NCBI GenBank assembly: GCA_905331475.1
Contig: CAJNYU010002170.1
Location: forward strand, 60,743-124,742
Origin: Rotaria socialis
Lineage: Eukaryota; Rotifera; Eurotatoria; Philodinida; Philodinidae
Direction of reading: 5' to 3'
Length of the DNA stretch: 64,000 nt
The notes beneath the pieces were generated by a model, which saw nothing but the letters and a program-made list of their open reading frames with translations, searched no databases and was not told where the DNA came from. Positions 11,220-24,099 of this stretch are shown piece by piece; the stretch's first letter is position 1, and each line of letters starts with the position of its first letter. The translations under genes were made by a program, and so were the position numbers.

Positions 11220-12143
11220 ATGTTGTCATTATTGACCAGACCATCCCGGAGGGGGGGGGACAACAATTCACTGATCTTGTCTTGATGTTTTTTATATTAT
11301 GTATGTTTATTTCTCCTCTGTGTTGTTCCCTCTTGTTGCTTATTGTCGCATTTGTTTTTTTCAACATTGGCACCTTTTTCGTTTTTTCGCGCTTAGACTC
11401 AAAGAAATGAGATATACTAATTCTTCTTTTTCTTCTCTGACTACTACTTTTCTTCTTTGATCAATTACATATTACCTTTTTCTTTTCAACTTGATTGTTC
11501 TTTACAACCAATCTAACTCGATTGCTCCTTACAATCGTTCGAACTCGTGTCAGCTATTTGCTTATGGAGTTCTTCTTATTCTCAACTATTTCTGTTCATT
11601 GAATGAACAATTGGATCCTCTTCCAATATTCAATACTATTTAATTTTCAGTGTTGTCATTCTGCCATAACCTATACGGTGACACCTGGCATTATTATTAG
11701 TTGCGTCTCTGATCCTCATCAAGGCGTTACAGGGGAGATACAAGGATTTTTTCAAAAAAAATGTTTTTTTCTCAGAATTATTCAAAACATATATAAATGG
11801 CTCAGTTTTTGCAGTACACGTAACAATCGGATGCGAATTCGATATTTCCTCATTTATTAAAAATTATTCTCTCTTTCCTCTTTTTTTCTGAAAAATTAAG
11901 GTTAAAAGAAAAATACTTAATATTGATGAGTTTTTCACCATCATTCGTTTCAGGCGTCGTTATGGACATCGATTCGTTTCGTATTGCTCTTTTCTGTCGC
12001 GACAAGATGATAGATCTATGAGTACTATAAATGTAACTAGACTAAAACCTCCTATAATGCACACCTTCGTGTCCTGAACATCTCATGTGGTTTGGCAAAG
12101 CAATTTTTGTTAAAGTGAAGTTCTGTATAGTGAGCACTAATTA
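11220..12143. other. Intergenic region, possible gene remnant unresolved
   Basis: No recognised gene. Around 11650-11750 a short, more balanced stretch follows a TTTTCAG acceptor-like site and stays open for about 40 codons, but no family could be recognised. A G9 run lies at 11252-11260. Confidence 0.35.
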
Positions 12144-12453
12144 CCTCGGTCGAAGAAAACGATCAGTAAACAATTGTATACGATACAAATACGGTCCGTT
12201 TTACGTGCCGTATTTTCCCCGCATAACAGGGGCAGTAATACGGCCGTATGTTCTATAGAATACGATAATATTACGCCGGCTTTACGAGGTTTTACGGCTG
12301 ATATATGGTGCCCGTGTATGGCCGTAATACTGCCCCTGTTAAAACGCCTTAATTCGGCTTAAAACGGCCGTTTTATGACGAAATACGATGCAAAAACGAC
12401 CGTTTACGGTAATGTTACGCCGGTTTACGGTGGTCCGTTTTGATCGACCTGGG
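12144..12453. mobile_element. CGG-rich MITE-like element B (310 bp)
   Basis: Left end CCTCGGTCGAAGAAAAC and right end GTTTTGATCGACCTGGG form a terminal inverted repeat of about 17 bp with few mismatches. TA lies immediately outside both ends (12142-12143 and 12454-12455), a possible TA target duplication. The interior is rich in TACGG/CCGTA and has an inner inverted repeat: 12225-12248 pairs with 12317-12340 (AACAGGGGCAGTA against TACTGCCCCTGTT, 22 of 24 positions). There is no coding capacity. It is the best-defined member of the CCCAGGTCGA-ended family. Confidence 0.65.
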
Positions 12454-12665
12454 TATGGCTTAAAAGAAACTATCGGATGACTATAAAAGATCATACAACG
12501 TGATGATTCTTCTTTATTTATAAGACAGCGAAATGAGAAAAAAAAGATAATGTTTAGTGGTGAAAAAGACGCCCATTCTGTTGAATAGACGACACAAGTA
12601 TGTATATATATGATCACATTGTAACATTTGCGTCACTTTCGCCTATATTTATTAAATGTCTGACT

Positions 12666-13321
12666 CATAGGCGGCGAAGCGATTTCAATCTAGGGTAGGC
12701 TCAATTTTCCAGCGAAATGATGCCAGGAAAATAGTGGGAAAATGACGCTCATCATACTTTTTCAATGTTAGATGCGCCATACGCCTTCTTGCTAGATTTT
12801 GATTCTGTATAAGTGTGATAACTTTATAGTGCTTTATTTTTTTGAGATAAAACAAGAAATAACGAAGTATCACAGAACAACTACTTAAAAAATAAAACGA
12901 GTCTAAAACATAATAAAATCATACAGCACCAAAAAATGTTTTTCTATTTTCATTCTTTGAAATAAAATCAGAACAGACTCTTTAAATCAAGTAAATCTAA
13001 TTTATCTTTGTGAATGTGAGGAATAATAACGTGATTTAAACGTTGTTGGCTCATTGTGCAGCGTAAATACGTTTTTATTCTATTAAGAACACTGAACGAT
13101 CTTTCGGCAGTGGCTGTTGTTACAGATACTGTCAAATATAATGTTATGTAATAATGCGCCATCTGTCATGACAACAAAAACTGAACTATAAGAAGATACG
13201 TTTACATATAATAGAGCCTACTCAAGCGTTTAATCCTTATAGTTTGAGCCAATCCAAGCCTACCCACTTTTATTTTAGGGTAGGCTAGCGTTACCCACAC
13301 CTAATGGCTCTGCCGCCTATG
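12666..13321. mobile_element. Non-autonomous hAT transposon (656 bp) with 8-bp TSD
   Basis: Terminal inverted repeats start CATAGGCGGC (left) and end GCCGCCTATG (right), 10 bp perfect and then imperfect to about 20 bp. Directly outside, GTCTGACT occurs at both 12658-12665 and 13322-13329: an exact 8-bp target-site duplication, the hallmark of hAT elements. The body holds a minus-strand remnant of the transposase C-terminus (12968-13162) and repeated GGGTAGGCT motifs near both sides. It is an internal-deletion derivative that must have been moved by a full-length relative. The perfect duplication suggests a fairly recent insertion. Confidence 0.88.
12968..13162 (-). pseudogene. hAT transposase C-terminal dimerisation domain remnant (64 aa)
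   Basis: The minus-strand frame contains TATAERSFSVLNRIKTYLR followed by MSQQRLNHVI, the typical hATC dimerisation motif (AERsFSxLkxIKtxLRssM...RLxxL) of ZMYM6/TTF-zinc-finger-like hAT transposases. Only about the last 60 residues remain; the zinc finger and RNase-H-like catalytic core are absent. It lies inside the hAT derivative 12666-13321, so its orientation and content explain that element's origin. It cannot encode an active enzyme. Confidence 0.85.
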
Positions 13322-13360
13322 GTCTGACTATAAAACAATGAAAAACTCAAAAATAATTAA

Positions 13361-13540
13361 AATGCTCTGAAGAATAACTCACAAGTTACCTTTTCAATAT
13401 CGGCAACAACATCTTCCACGTCGTCTACACATACTATTCAGCTAATTGATCCTAATAAACCTTTGTTATTCGATGATCAAGTATCACAAACTGAAATTTC
13501 ATGGGCGCTGAAGTCGGTTCAAAATGCATCTTTCTAAGTA
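13361..13540 (+). pseudogene. Possible transposase N-terminal fragment (low confidence)
   Basis: An open frame without ATG reads as a Ser/Thr-rich stretch and then SQTEISWALKSVQNASF before a stop. The EIxWALK phrase recalls the segment after the BED finger in some hAT-like transposases, and the codons look used. It lies just outside the right target duplication of the hAT element, so it is not part of that insertion. It could equally be a chance frame. Confidence 0.2.
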
Positions 13541-13871
13541 GACATTAAATAGAACTGGTAGGTTATCGACTGCATGCCATTTTTGGTTCAGCACGAATAT
13601 TTCTTGTAGAGTCGAAGGCTGAAAAAAAGCCTCTTTTTTTCTAAAATGTTTGGTGGAATGCCAGACTGATTTTATAACAGCTCGTTTAGTTCGTAGTAAT
13701 AGATAGATGAAAACTTTTTCTGATGAAATTATTAAAGTAATTCTGTTTGTGACTAATTTTCTAAATAAAAGACAAAATATTTGCTGAAGATTATAATGAA
13801 ATTCATATTAATTATTTCGATACTTAAAAAGATTTTGCTCAAGTGTTGATTGAACTATTAAAATAATTTGG

Positions 13872-14781
13872 CTTGTCCACGTAACTGTTACCTTCGCTAC
13901 GGAAGTTTTCGAAAGTTTTTTTTTCGATATGGGCTGATTTCGGCACATTCTTCGATGTAGTTTTTTGCGCTGATTACGAATTTATCTTTTTTTTTTTAAA
14001 TCACTTTTTTTGCAACGAAAATCATGTTTTTAGCTTTTTAAAAATCGTATTTTGAACTTTTTAAGCTAACATTTTTTTCGAAAAGTTCTAATTATTACAT
14101 CGTTCGATGCAGAATTGTAGTCTCTACAAAATGAGCTGCTTATGTTTAACGTTCACCCCCGGAGGCCACTTTTACATTGTTGTAGAATTTTCAACTTCCC
14201 ATACTAATAACGAGCTTCTGCTTCATCATAGGAACTTGAATTTTTGTACAGTGGTTATATGTACAGAAAAGACCAAGCGCTATAAAAATCAAATAGATCT
14301 GAGTAAGTTAAGTGACCCGAAATTGATCGACAAAAAAAGGTGTCACAGCGTTACGAAAAATGTCAGTGTTACGAAAAATGTCGCAGTGTTACGAAAAATA
14401 TCACAGTGTTACGTTGTTTTTTTTAATTTTTTCTTTGAATAATCAGAGCTAGGAAAACACTTTTTTTTACCATTGAAAAGCTCTTTTCATGCTCTACAAA
14501 GTTAGTTCCAGGCCTATTTTAATAGGAGATCATCGTTCGCAGGGAATTAAACGATAAGTGAAAGCGTTGAAAATTCAGGGGCCTTTTACGTCACAGTGTT
14601 ACGTGACTATAAATCATTTCTGTAAACTATAGAATTCAAGCAAAAGATATCAAATTTATATTGCATATAGAACTCGTCGAGCTGCGTCGAATGGCGTTTG
14701 AATAAACTTTCCAACTATCATAGTTTTTGAGATATTTTTAAAACAATTTGCCAAAACGTCACAGCTTTACGCTTGGACAAG
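13872..14781. mobile_element. Candidate DNA transposon with CTTGTCCA ends and GTGTTACG repeats (910 bp)
   Basis: The left boundary CTTGTCCACGTAACTGTTAC and the right boundary GTCACAGCTTTACGCTTGGACAAG are inverted relative to each other over CTTGTCCA plus a GTAA/CTGT core. Several copies of (GTCACAGT)GTTACG lie inside: tandem at 14340-14415, single at 14588-14605 and 14756-14771. Repeated subterminal motifs of this sort are often transposase-binding sites. No transposase is recognisable (the 14107-14442 frame shows no domain) and no target duplication was found. Confidence 0.4.
14341..14415 (+). repeat. Short tandem repeat, ~18-20 bp unit (GTGTTACGAAAAATGTCACA)
   Basis: Four imperfect units of the phrase CAGTGTTACGAAAAATGTC run head to tail. 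The same GTGTTACG core recurs singly near 14595 and 14766, within the candidate transposon 13872-14781. Confidence 0.75.
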
Positions 14782-15527
14782 TCGTTTACTTCAACAAGAT
14801 GTTTTTAGTTTTTTAAATAAATTTTTGATTAACAGATTAATCATCCATAACATCGTCGTGAATTTATAAATAATCTTTTGCAGCGCATTGTTAATGTTTC
14901 CGAATGGTCTCGAACGGTTTCATATTATTCTAATATCTATTTATAGAAACCCTATTGGTTTAAAGTGATTTGAAATACTTGAAGGTCTCTTAATTGATTC
15001 GATTGGTTCGATTCCCTATAAATGACTTGAATATCTTAGTCAGTTGTTTTTAATGATCCATGCATTTATACTATGTTTTTTCTTTCCTATCAACGTTCTT
15101 CTTGTAACAACGAAATATTTGGTTTTGACTCTGAATAAGAACTAAAATATTCTAGTTTTAGTGACTTTTTTTTGTTTTTATAAAATATACAATATGATCA
15201 AGTAAAACATAATAATGAATTTTACTTGTTCGTTGTTTATTTGCAATTTTAGTCAATTTGCAACATCAATTCAATATATATATATACACCGTATATTCTT
15301 GTAATGTCATTACGAAAATTTCATTAACTATTTCAAATCCTAATGGAACATTCTCAATGTCATTATGATCATATCTTATATCAATTTTATGATTCGCACT
15401 TGTTCATATCATATTCATCATTATTTAGCCACTGTTCGAAAGTGTACAGACGAAGAAGAAGAAAAATTAAATTAAAAGAAAGAAAAGGAAGGTAAAAAAT
15501 ACAACTAGTTTATAAAATAACAAATTG
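14782..15527. other. AT-rich intergenic region, includes 3' UTR of GPCR-2
   Basis: Nothing coding recognised. The right part lies 3' of the minus-strand GPCR stop codon. Confidence 0.5.
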
Positions 15528-18071
15528 TTAACATGTTTCAACAACATATGCTGTTAATTGTTGTTCTTCGACATTATTTTGTACAAGTACAGAAGATTCT
15601 GTTGTGTCTTTTAATGGGTTAATATTGCTATTATTGTTATTATTATTATATTCATCTATTGTTGTTGGAGTTGCATCGGAACTATTAATCGGTGGTAATA
15701 TTTCAATAGACGAATAGTTTTTTTCGTTCGATATCGATTGACGAACTGATGGTAAATTTGTAGCCAATCCTAATGATTGATTTGCCATTGATGTGACTGT
15801 CGATGAAGGTAAATGTTGAAAACAATATACAGCTGCTGAAGCACGTCGACAAGTTGCTGTTCGATTATTGTCAAAGTTTGATTTATAACAAACTGTTTGT
15901 TGCTGTCGTAAATTACGATCAAATGACGATGATTTCGATGAATGAGAATAAGTGCGAGATTTTCTAGGTGAAGTATTGTAATTAGTATTATTATTACTAG
16001 TTGTATTTGTACTTGATTTACGAATTGTTGAACGACGCGATGCTATATCAGCATTTAATGAATATAATGAATGTTTATGTGACAAGTCAATTGAAAATCC
16101 ACAGCAATTAAAAAGAGAGGATTTTTGTGAAGATTTGCTTGGATAAGTATTACTGCTGTTTGGCTGAGTTAAATAATTCGAACGAGTTTGTACATGAGTT
16201 CCCAATGGACAATATGATGTAACCCCTGTTGCTGTTCCTGCTGAACGTTCTGTATCTTCGTCATCATCATCGAATAGATATGAATGAGTATGCATTTTTG
16301 ATCCTTGACGACGAGACTTAACTCTTTGAAATCGCCAAAATAAACCTTCCCAAAGTAATTTTCGTATTTCACAACGTGATGTTCGACCGCTAAAAACAAA
16401 ACAAAGAAAGAAAAATGACTTGAAAAAAATAATGATGATTGATTAAGAGGCTTTTCTAATGATTAAATAATATATTTGTCCGTACCTCATGATGGCAAAC
16501 ATAAGATTAAGCGAATAATTACTCATTTCAAGAACACGAAATACAGTATTAAGATTGACATATATGTATAATGGCATCAATGGTGCTTTACTAATGCTAG
16601 TTGCAAATGCATTAACCATTGTTAAAATATATCTTGGAGATATTGTAAAAATAACAAAAAATGATGAAAGTACAAGTTGTATAGTTTTTTCCTTGAATTG
16701 TTTTTCTCTTTTTAAAACATGCCGTGTATCAATCGAACCAATTTTTGATAAAATAACACGTTGTCGCGATAAACTATATAAAATTAACCAATTAATAACA
16801 AGTAATAGAATCGATGGTATAATCGAATGGAAAAATATTGTATTAAATGTGAAATAATGTTTTTTCCATTGATCGAATCTACTTCTCGTTGACTGACCTC
16901 CAGTATGCCATATACACATAAATGTATGTATTGAAAGATTTTCGTAAGCATGTAGAAAAAAATTCGGTAATAGATAAATAAGATTGGCAGCAAAGACAAG
17001 ACAAAGGACAATAATAAGAACTATTTTTGATATTGATATTGTAAAGCATAAGCGACCTTTTATTGGAAACCATATTATAATACATTTTTCTACAGCCAAT
17101 GCAACTGTTAACCAAATACTAGCCTGAAGAAAAAAATCAATTAACAAGATTGATTAATGTCTGAATATGTATGTTTGTTCAATAATATTTTCGTCTAAGA
17201 TTACATGTGAGAACAGTTGTTGATGGGATGTATTTCATCGTGAATATTGCTCTTCTTTGTTTTTTCCTTCTTCTTCTTCTTCTTCTTCTTCTTCTTCTTC
17301 TTCTAATATTCAAATTTTTTTACAGTGAGAGATATTTATTTATATTTTTATGATTTGATTTGATTTAGACAAATGTTAATGAGGAAAGATTACTTTAATT
17401 ATAAAAATAAACTCAACCCCAGAATAGAAAGCAAATCTTCACGATATTTTAAGAAAAAAAAGAAACTTAATGTCGCCTTTCATTTTTTCGTGCATGATCA
17501 ATTCTTTTCATTTCTATTCTCAATTAAAAATGAAGTTCATTAAATTTTCTCAAAATATCTCTACAAAAAAACACGAAACAGATAGAAGTATGTAATAATT
17601 TCATTAATTATATATCTGATCTGCTGACTGTGATTATCTTACATAAAACTTGATTACTTCGAAAAATAATCGTATAACGTCATTAAAAAATAAAATTACC
17701 TGTCCAGTAAACATTATAGTAAAAAATATCCAACGACATAATGGTAGCGTTACCCTTAAGTAACCTTTATCAAATAAAATAAATATTAAAAATTCTAATA
17801 ATCGTATAGTATCGAGAATGGCTATAATTGAAAAATAAAGTTGAAATGTTGTATGACGAAAACTTCGTGATGCTCGAAAATATAGTAAACTTAAACAATT
17901 AAATGTAAGACCAAATAGGAATAGTAGACTTCCAATACCAATTTGAATATATGTATTGAATGCGTCAATTAAAACTTGTTCACGATATGGTATTCTACTA
18001 GTTGTAGCTCGATTAACAATAGTAGAAGTAAACAATATCGACCGATCGGTGCTCAACAATGATTCATTCAT
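15528..18071 (-). CDS. Class A (rhodopsin-like) orphan GPCR (3 exons, 623 aa)
   Basis: Plasma-membrane receptor. Exons in transcript order: 18071-17700, 17123-16486, 16389-15528; phase is kept at both joins, and the second join completes a Ser codon. Seen: extracellular N-terminus of about 40 aa; TM1 with GLTFNCLSLLYF; TM2-TM3 with the Cys of PLCRWIFF; TM3 ending AVEKCIIIWFP, so EKC replaces DRY; ECL2 Cys in FMCIWH; TM6 region after KEKTIQLVLSS; TM7 SNYSLNLMFAIM, where NxxxF replaces NPxxY. The tail is very long (about 280 aa), rich in Ser, Asn and Thr, with an acidic DDDDED patch. It resembles the divergent FMRFamide/thyrotropin-like orphan receptors common in rotifers. No ligand can be named. 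A 3' splice acceptor at 18096-18097 precedes the ATG by 24 nt. Confidence 0.85.
17268..17304. repeat. (TTC)n microsatellite in GPCR-2 intron 1
   Basis: About twelve TTC repeats lie in the first intron of the minus-strand GPCR. On the coding strand they read GAA. Confidence 0.85.
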
Positions 18072-18097
18072 TTCATATAATGCTCATTGGAATATCT
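18072..18097 (-). promoter_or_regulatory. 5' UTR of GPCR-2 with 3' splice acceptor (possible SL trans-splice site)
   Basis: On the minus strand, TTTATTTTTTGTAG ends at 18096 and is followed by 24 nt before the ATG. It is either the acceptor for an upstream 5' UTR exon or a spliced-leader addition site. Donor-like ATCAG|GTATGT sequences at 19332/19331 and 22561/22560 on the same strand are possible partners. Confidence 0.4.
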
Positions 18098-21000
18098 ACA
18101 AAAAATAAAAGTCAACATACGACTACTTAGATAATTCGATGGCATGTAACAATGTCTAGCATAGATCATTGATTTAAACTACTCAGGGAGCTAACAATGG
18201 TATAGTGAAAATTCTTTCTTTTTCCTCAGGATGTAATCAAAAATACACTAATCTGTGTAAAAACGTCGAAGGCGAATGTAAAAGAAAATATTAATATATG
18301 TGGATGTTAGCGTCATTTGAACGGCAAAATAAAACTATATATAGTTTCATTGCTATTTCCTCAAGAGAATAAGCTTTAGTAGTTATTGTAACAACGAACA
18401 AAAGAAGTGTTTATGAATTACACTGTGCACACTGAAAGAACAAGAAATGGTGAGAAAATAGCAAAAAATATAAATGCACACAATACCAATTCATCAATCA
18501 CATTTTTTTCTTCTTTTTCTTTAGAAAACACAGATAGATAAAGCACTTATATATAAAAAGAATAACACAAAGAGAGACAGAAAAAAAAACATCCATTGAT
18601 ATAATGTACGTTACTCTTCTTCGGTGTTTTTTTTTTCTTTTTTGCATGCATGTATGTATACATATCTGATGATTGACAGTTATGATTTGATTATTATCGT
18701 TTATATACTAATCACATATATTCTTCATATTTTTATCCATTTTCAAAACTTGCATACCTTTATATGTATCTTCATTGATATTTTGGGATCTTACCTATGT
18801 CATTTTTTATTTTCTACCACATCAAAACGTATTGTCAAACATGTGAGCATCATTCATCCGTTTTTATTCTACAACTTGATTTTTTTGAAGACGATTGAGG
18901 CAATAAAGCGACATCCTGACCTATTAAATGCATCTATCAGACTTAGACTCATATAATAATGTCAATTTTTTAGAAACATAGAAACGATGAATGAAAAAAA
19001 CCTATATTGAATCTATCACTACAACGACAGCACAGTATGACTTTTACAAAAGCATCGCGTGAATACAATTCTTTTCTTGATCGTCTCTTTTCAATAGATA
19101 TTAAAAAAACAGGCAAAGAAAAATGACTTACTAACAAAAGAAAGTAAGATGTACATGTATGTCTATATATATATATATGCGTATGCATAAGGTGACGTTG
19201 GACATAAATGTGATTGAATTTTCCTAGAAATATTCTCTCATTTTCTTCAATAACTTTTTTCTCTAGTCTTAAAAAGATTTAATTTACATAGAAATATATA
19301 TATAATGTGTAGAAGTGTACCTTCAACATACCTGATTTCGTATTGGATGTTATCCTCAAATTCAATAAAAAGAAGAGATATAAATAGATACGAAATGTCT
19401 CAAACAATCATGTTCGTAACATAATATTTTTCCTGGCTTACTGATCGGTCGGTTTATTGAATAGCGTTTCTTGTTCAGAGCTGTCTGTAATTAAGCTAAA
19501 TATAAGATGAACTCTATTCTAATCCAAAACAAAAGAATATCGCATGGTTAAAACAGCATAGCATGATTATTAATCAGAGATTATTTGAATCAGAAAAAAT
19601 CTTTAATATATAACTTGAGTAACTGATTTAGACATAAAATTTTATTTTCATAGTTGGTTAGTCTAGACAACTTATTTTGTCGTAAAGAAAATTAAAGAAA
19701 AATAATTCTACAAACTCGTACTTATCTTTGTTTATAAATTTGTGAAAATTCATTATTCATTTTGTAGGTGCATACTCACCAATGAATAAGTAATGAAAAT
19801 ACAATCATGAAGAATGAAAAAAATGACAAATCACAAGAATAATTACATTCATCGTCTATGGAACACGACATGGATTTTATGAAAATATTATTGTCATTAT
19901 TTTCCTTCCCTACCAGTGCAGACTTCCGTAAATAAAAACATTTTTTCCTAATAAATTTCGTAGTTCTGACGTACTTGACATTTTCTAGCGAAACAAGAAA
20001 TAAGTTTACTGATTAGAAAAGTTCTTTCATTTTCCGTATATGTAGAAGCTGACTTTTCCTTGTGTTCCTTACTTCATGATAAACAAGTATTCATTTCCGT
20101 TTCTTGTTTTTTTTTTATTTCAAATAATCATGGCACGTACGGAATACTAATAATACTAATAACAATAATAATAACAATAATAATAATAATAATAATGATA
20201 ATAATAATAGTAATAATAGTAACAAGAATACGGATGAAGAACATATTCCAAAGATTTTCCTCGTACTTTCTTTTTGTTTTTGAATATCTTAAGATTGAAA
20301 AGAATATAATTATTTAACACGAATGTTCTTCAAACATAAAATAGCGTTATTGAATCTCTGTCGATCTTTATTTTTCGCCTATATTCCAATTACTACTGAA
20401 TAAAAATACAAGATATTATATTGATTCCTATGTAATAATAGGTTCAATTGAAAATGTCAAAAACTATTATTATTTCTCTACTATTTATATAAGTTTTAAA
20501 TGCTCAATTTTCTGTTACTTCGCGCAGTATGTTTTCTTTATTAAAAAAACGGAGCCTAACTAAATTATAAATATATAAGTGATTTTTTCGTAAGTCACGA
20601 AACATGATGATCTATACCATTTTTTTTGATCATGCTGTCCTTAGATATTGCTTTTTTTTTTGTTAATGCCTTCAAAATACTCACTTCGTTTATGCAATAA
20701 ATGAATCATTGTAATAGTTTATCATCGCGACGATATAAATGTCGGATATAAATAGACTTATTATTTTTCTTTCTAGAAAACAAAAATCAACGAAACATTT
20801 TTTCCATATGCGCCGTGTCTAGCTAAAGAGAAATATTTAGTTTTGATTGATGTAACAAAAAAAAACTAAGCATAAGAGGAATGTAATAATAAATAAAAGA
20901 AATAGGGAAAAAGAATGTCATAGTTTCTTCTTTTCATTATGGGACAAAGTAAATGTATATGTATGTAAAAAGTTCTCATAGAAGAAATTAAGAGAAAACG

Positions 21001-21868
21001 AATAGAAAGAAAAAGAAAGTACGATGATGGTGAGGCTAGATAACAAGCTATATACACGTCAGACACAATTATTTAGGAAAAGCAAACAAACAATATTGAT
21101 CGAAAAGAACTCACGCACATTTATTGACTATAACTATGGCTACTTTTTCATTAGCCGTTGATTGGGTCTTCTACAACGCCTACTTTCGATGAGAATAATC
21201 TACTCGCTGTGTTTATGAATAATAAGCAAAGCAGATAAAAGCCTACTACATCTTAACTATATATATATATATCGTTTTCTATTCACTCTTACTAGATAAC
21301 AACCGAGTTCAGTTTTTGTTTTTATCCAGTTTTTGTGTCTTCTCTTGTTCTCTATATTCTTTTGTTTTATTAGAAAAAACGGCTGAGAATTATTAACTTA
21401 AGATTATACCAACTGCATACATTTCTCCAGATATGTACATATATACATAATATATATATATATAAATGAGCACAACATGAAAAAATAATATTCTTGTTCT
21501 TCTTCTTTTTCATATCGTGCATGTGTTCACATGATTGTTCAAGATGTGACTACTAGGCATACATCATTATGAAATAACATAGACAATATGGAGTAAATGA
21601 TGAACATGTTTTTCTTTTTGTGAAAAATCACACATCACCGTTATCATCCATTAGTCAATGTCGTTTACCGATCAATTGCCTTTTGCTTTCCTAATCATAG
21701 CTACACGCGCGAACATCAATCCTTACAGACGTATGATAAAATAATGTGAATAAAAGGTTCGAGTAACATAACATCAAAGAAGAAGTGTTATAACAACAAT
21801 ATGGCTAACAATAAATGAATTGCGACATGCACATCCGGACACGATCATATTACCTAATTGATCATACA

Positions 21869-21918
<50 letters not shown>

Positions 21919-23776
21919 AATGCATGACCATATACAATAAAACAACAGATGAACTGTTTGATGATGTGTCACAATCGATTGTTGCATTGACAAATGAAAT
22001 TTTAACATAGTAGTGATGACGATGATGATGATCATAATTACAATAATAGTAATACGTCTGTGTAGAAGCGTTACATGTGTAATCAATAATCAGAGGAAAC
22101 AAAATATAGTGGGAAGTCAAGAGTTTTCTACTAACTTCTTTTTTGTAAAGAAAAAGGAAAGAAAAAAAAATACAAGTATAATTGAGTAGATATGAACGGC
22201 TGATGTGTGTGTGTGTGTGTGATGAGTTGGCTCGAGGCATATGTGACAAAATCAATGTTAACAAACTGAATAGTGTGTAGTACTTCATTCATTCGATTTA
22301 TCTATCGATTACCTCATTTTTCTCTTGCTGCATCGTCATGACTTGGGATCATACTAGTATAATTCGTCGTTTTCAAAAGTCACTTTTTCATAATTTGATA
22401 ACTCGTATTCATTGCATATTAAGAGAAGATATACGTAAGTACTATCCGAAAACAAGCAACACAAAAAAAAATCTTAAATCAAGAAGAAAATGAATTGATA
22501 ATTGATATAAAAATCTAAAGAAAAAGAAGGAAAAAAATATTCTAATGACTTTTGACATACCTGATATTGTAAAATAAATAGTTCTATCTTACTAGAGCAG
22601 TTACATATGAAATGACAGACGATGATCGATTCGTCTGGGCAAAGACAACGAATATATTGTGTCTGGCCCATCACTGTCATCATGCATTGTCAGTTGCATT
22701 TTTCTCATTGACAGTTCCTGTTTGTGAGAATAGATGTTGATATATTAAAACGGAACGAATGCCACTGATAACCTTGCGTCAAGGTTGATCCACACAATGA
22801 CATTCTTTCTTTCTTTTTTTGCCTTGTTTCCTTCTCTGTTTCATTATAACACGCCTATTGTCTGGTACTATTCCGGCCTGGCTTTGAAGGAGAGATAGAC
22901 GGCGTATGCATTAATGTTCAATATTGTAAACTAAGATATGACAGACAAAGCCTGTATAGCGTAAGAGGTTCTCTTTCGCTTTTAGTTTTCTTGTTCTTGT
23001 TCTTGTTCTTCTTTTCTATGCCTGTGTTTGCATATGTGCGATTGTATCACACAAGCCGCTAATAACCCTAATCATGAAGAACAAAGAAAGGAGAGCCGGT
23101 TCATTGCCGATAGCACACCCATTTATGTAGACATTTGACAATTTCTATCAGACTATAAATGCATACTATAAACTGTTAATGATTACAATTAGATCGACAT
23201 TGTCTCTCTTTCCTTGTTCATAATAAATCGAAGGTTAAATAGGCATAAACTAACCATGTCACATTCTATTAAGATTTCTATTTTTTTCCCTTCAGTGAAA
23301 ATGTTCACATCTATTATATAGACGCAAACACAGACATCGCATAGAAAATATCGCTTACGAAAATAAACTATAATATTCATTCTAATAAATAAATAGAAGT
23401 AGATGACAAGTAGACAAGTTAATAAACTAGTTATTCTAAAAGATAATTCGATATAGTATTACAACAGATGCAACGGTTCTCATATTTCCAAGGTTGAATG
23501 CACGCAACAATGATTCTGTTTTGAGATTAAAGCCTTGAAACTATTTATAACATTTCATACACTATTTGCATGCATGAAAATTATATAGAAACTAAATAAT
23601 ATAAGATAAAGTAATCAAAAACTCACAATTATCATATGGATTCATATGTATACAGGGTTACATAGTACATACGTATGTAAGTATGTTGTATTGTATAATA
23701 TCATTTAAAACAAACAAAATGCATGTAGTCGCGTTCTATTTAAGTTAAATATGTTTCATTTACGATTATGCATAAC
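18098..23776. other. AT-rich intergenic region with microsatellites
   Basis: No protein-coding gene is supported. It contains an AT-rich trinucleotide repeat (AATA/ATAATAATA, 20145-20222), a long (TA)n at 21885-21916, (TG)n at 22205-22222 and many poly-T runs. Two minus-strand donor-like sites (CAG|GTATGT at 19332 and 22561) may belong to long 5' UTR exons of the GPCR at 15.5-18.1 kb. The open frames in this stretch are low-complexity hydrophobic reads of AT-rich DNA. Confidence 0.45.
21885..21916. repeat. (TA)n microsatellite
   Basis: About sixteen uninterrupted TA dinucleotides. Confidence 0.9.
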
Positions 23777-23784
23777 CTTCAGAT

Positions 23785-24091
<307 letters not shown>

Positions 24092-24099
24092 CTTCAGAT

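Noticed and set aside
15528-16399. Two separate overlapping frames at the GPCR-2 3' end
   Set aside because: Only the frame continuing from the exon 2 donor is coding; the other is a shadow.
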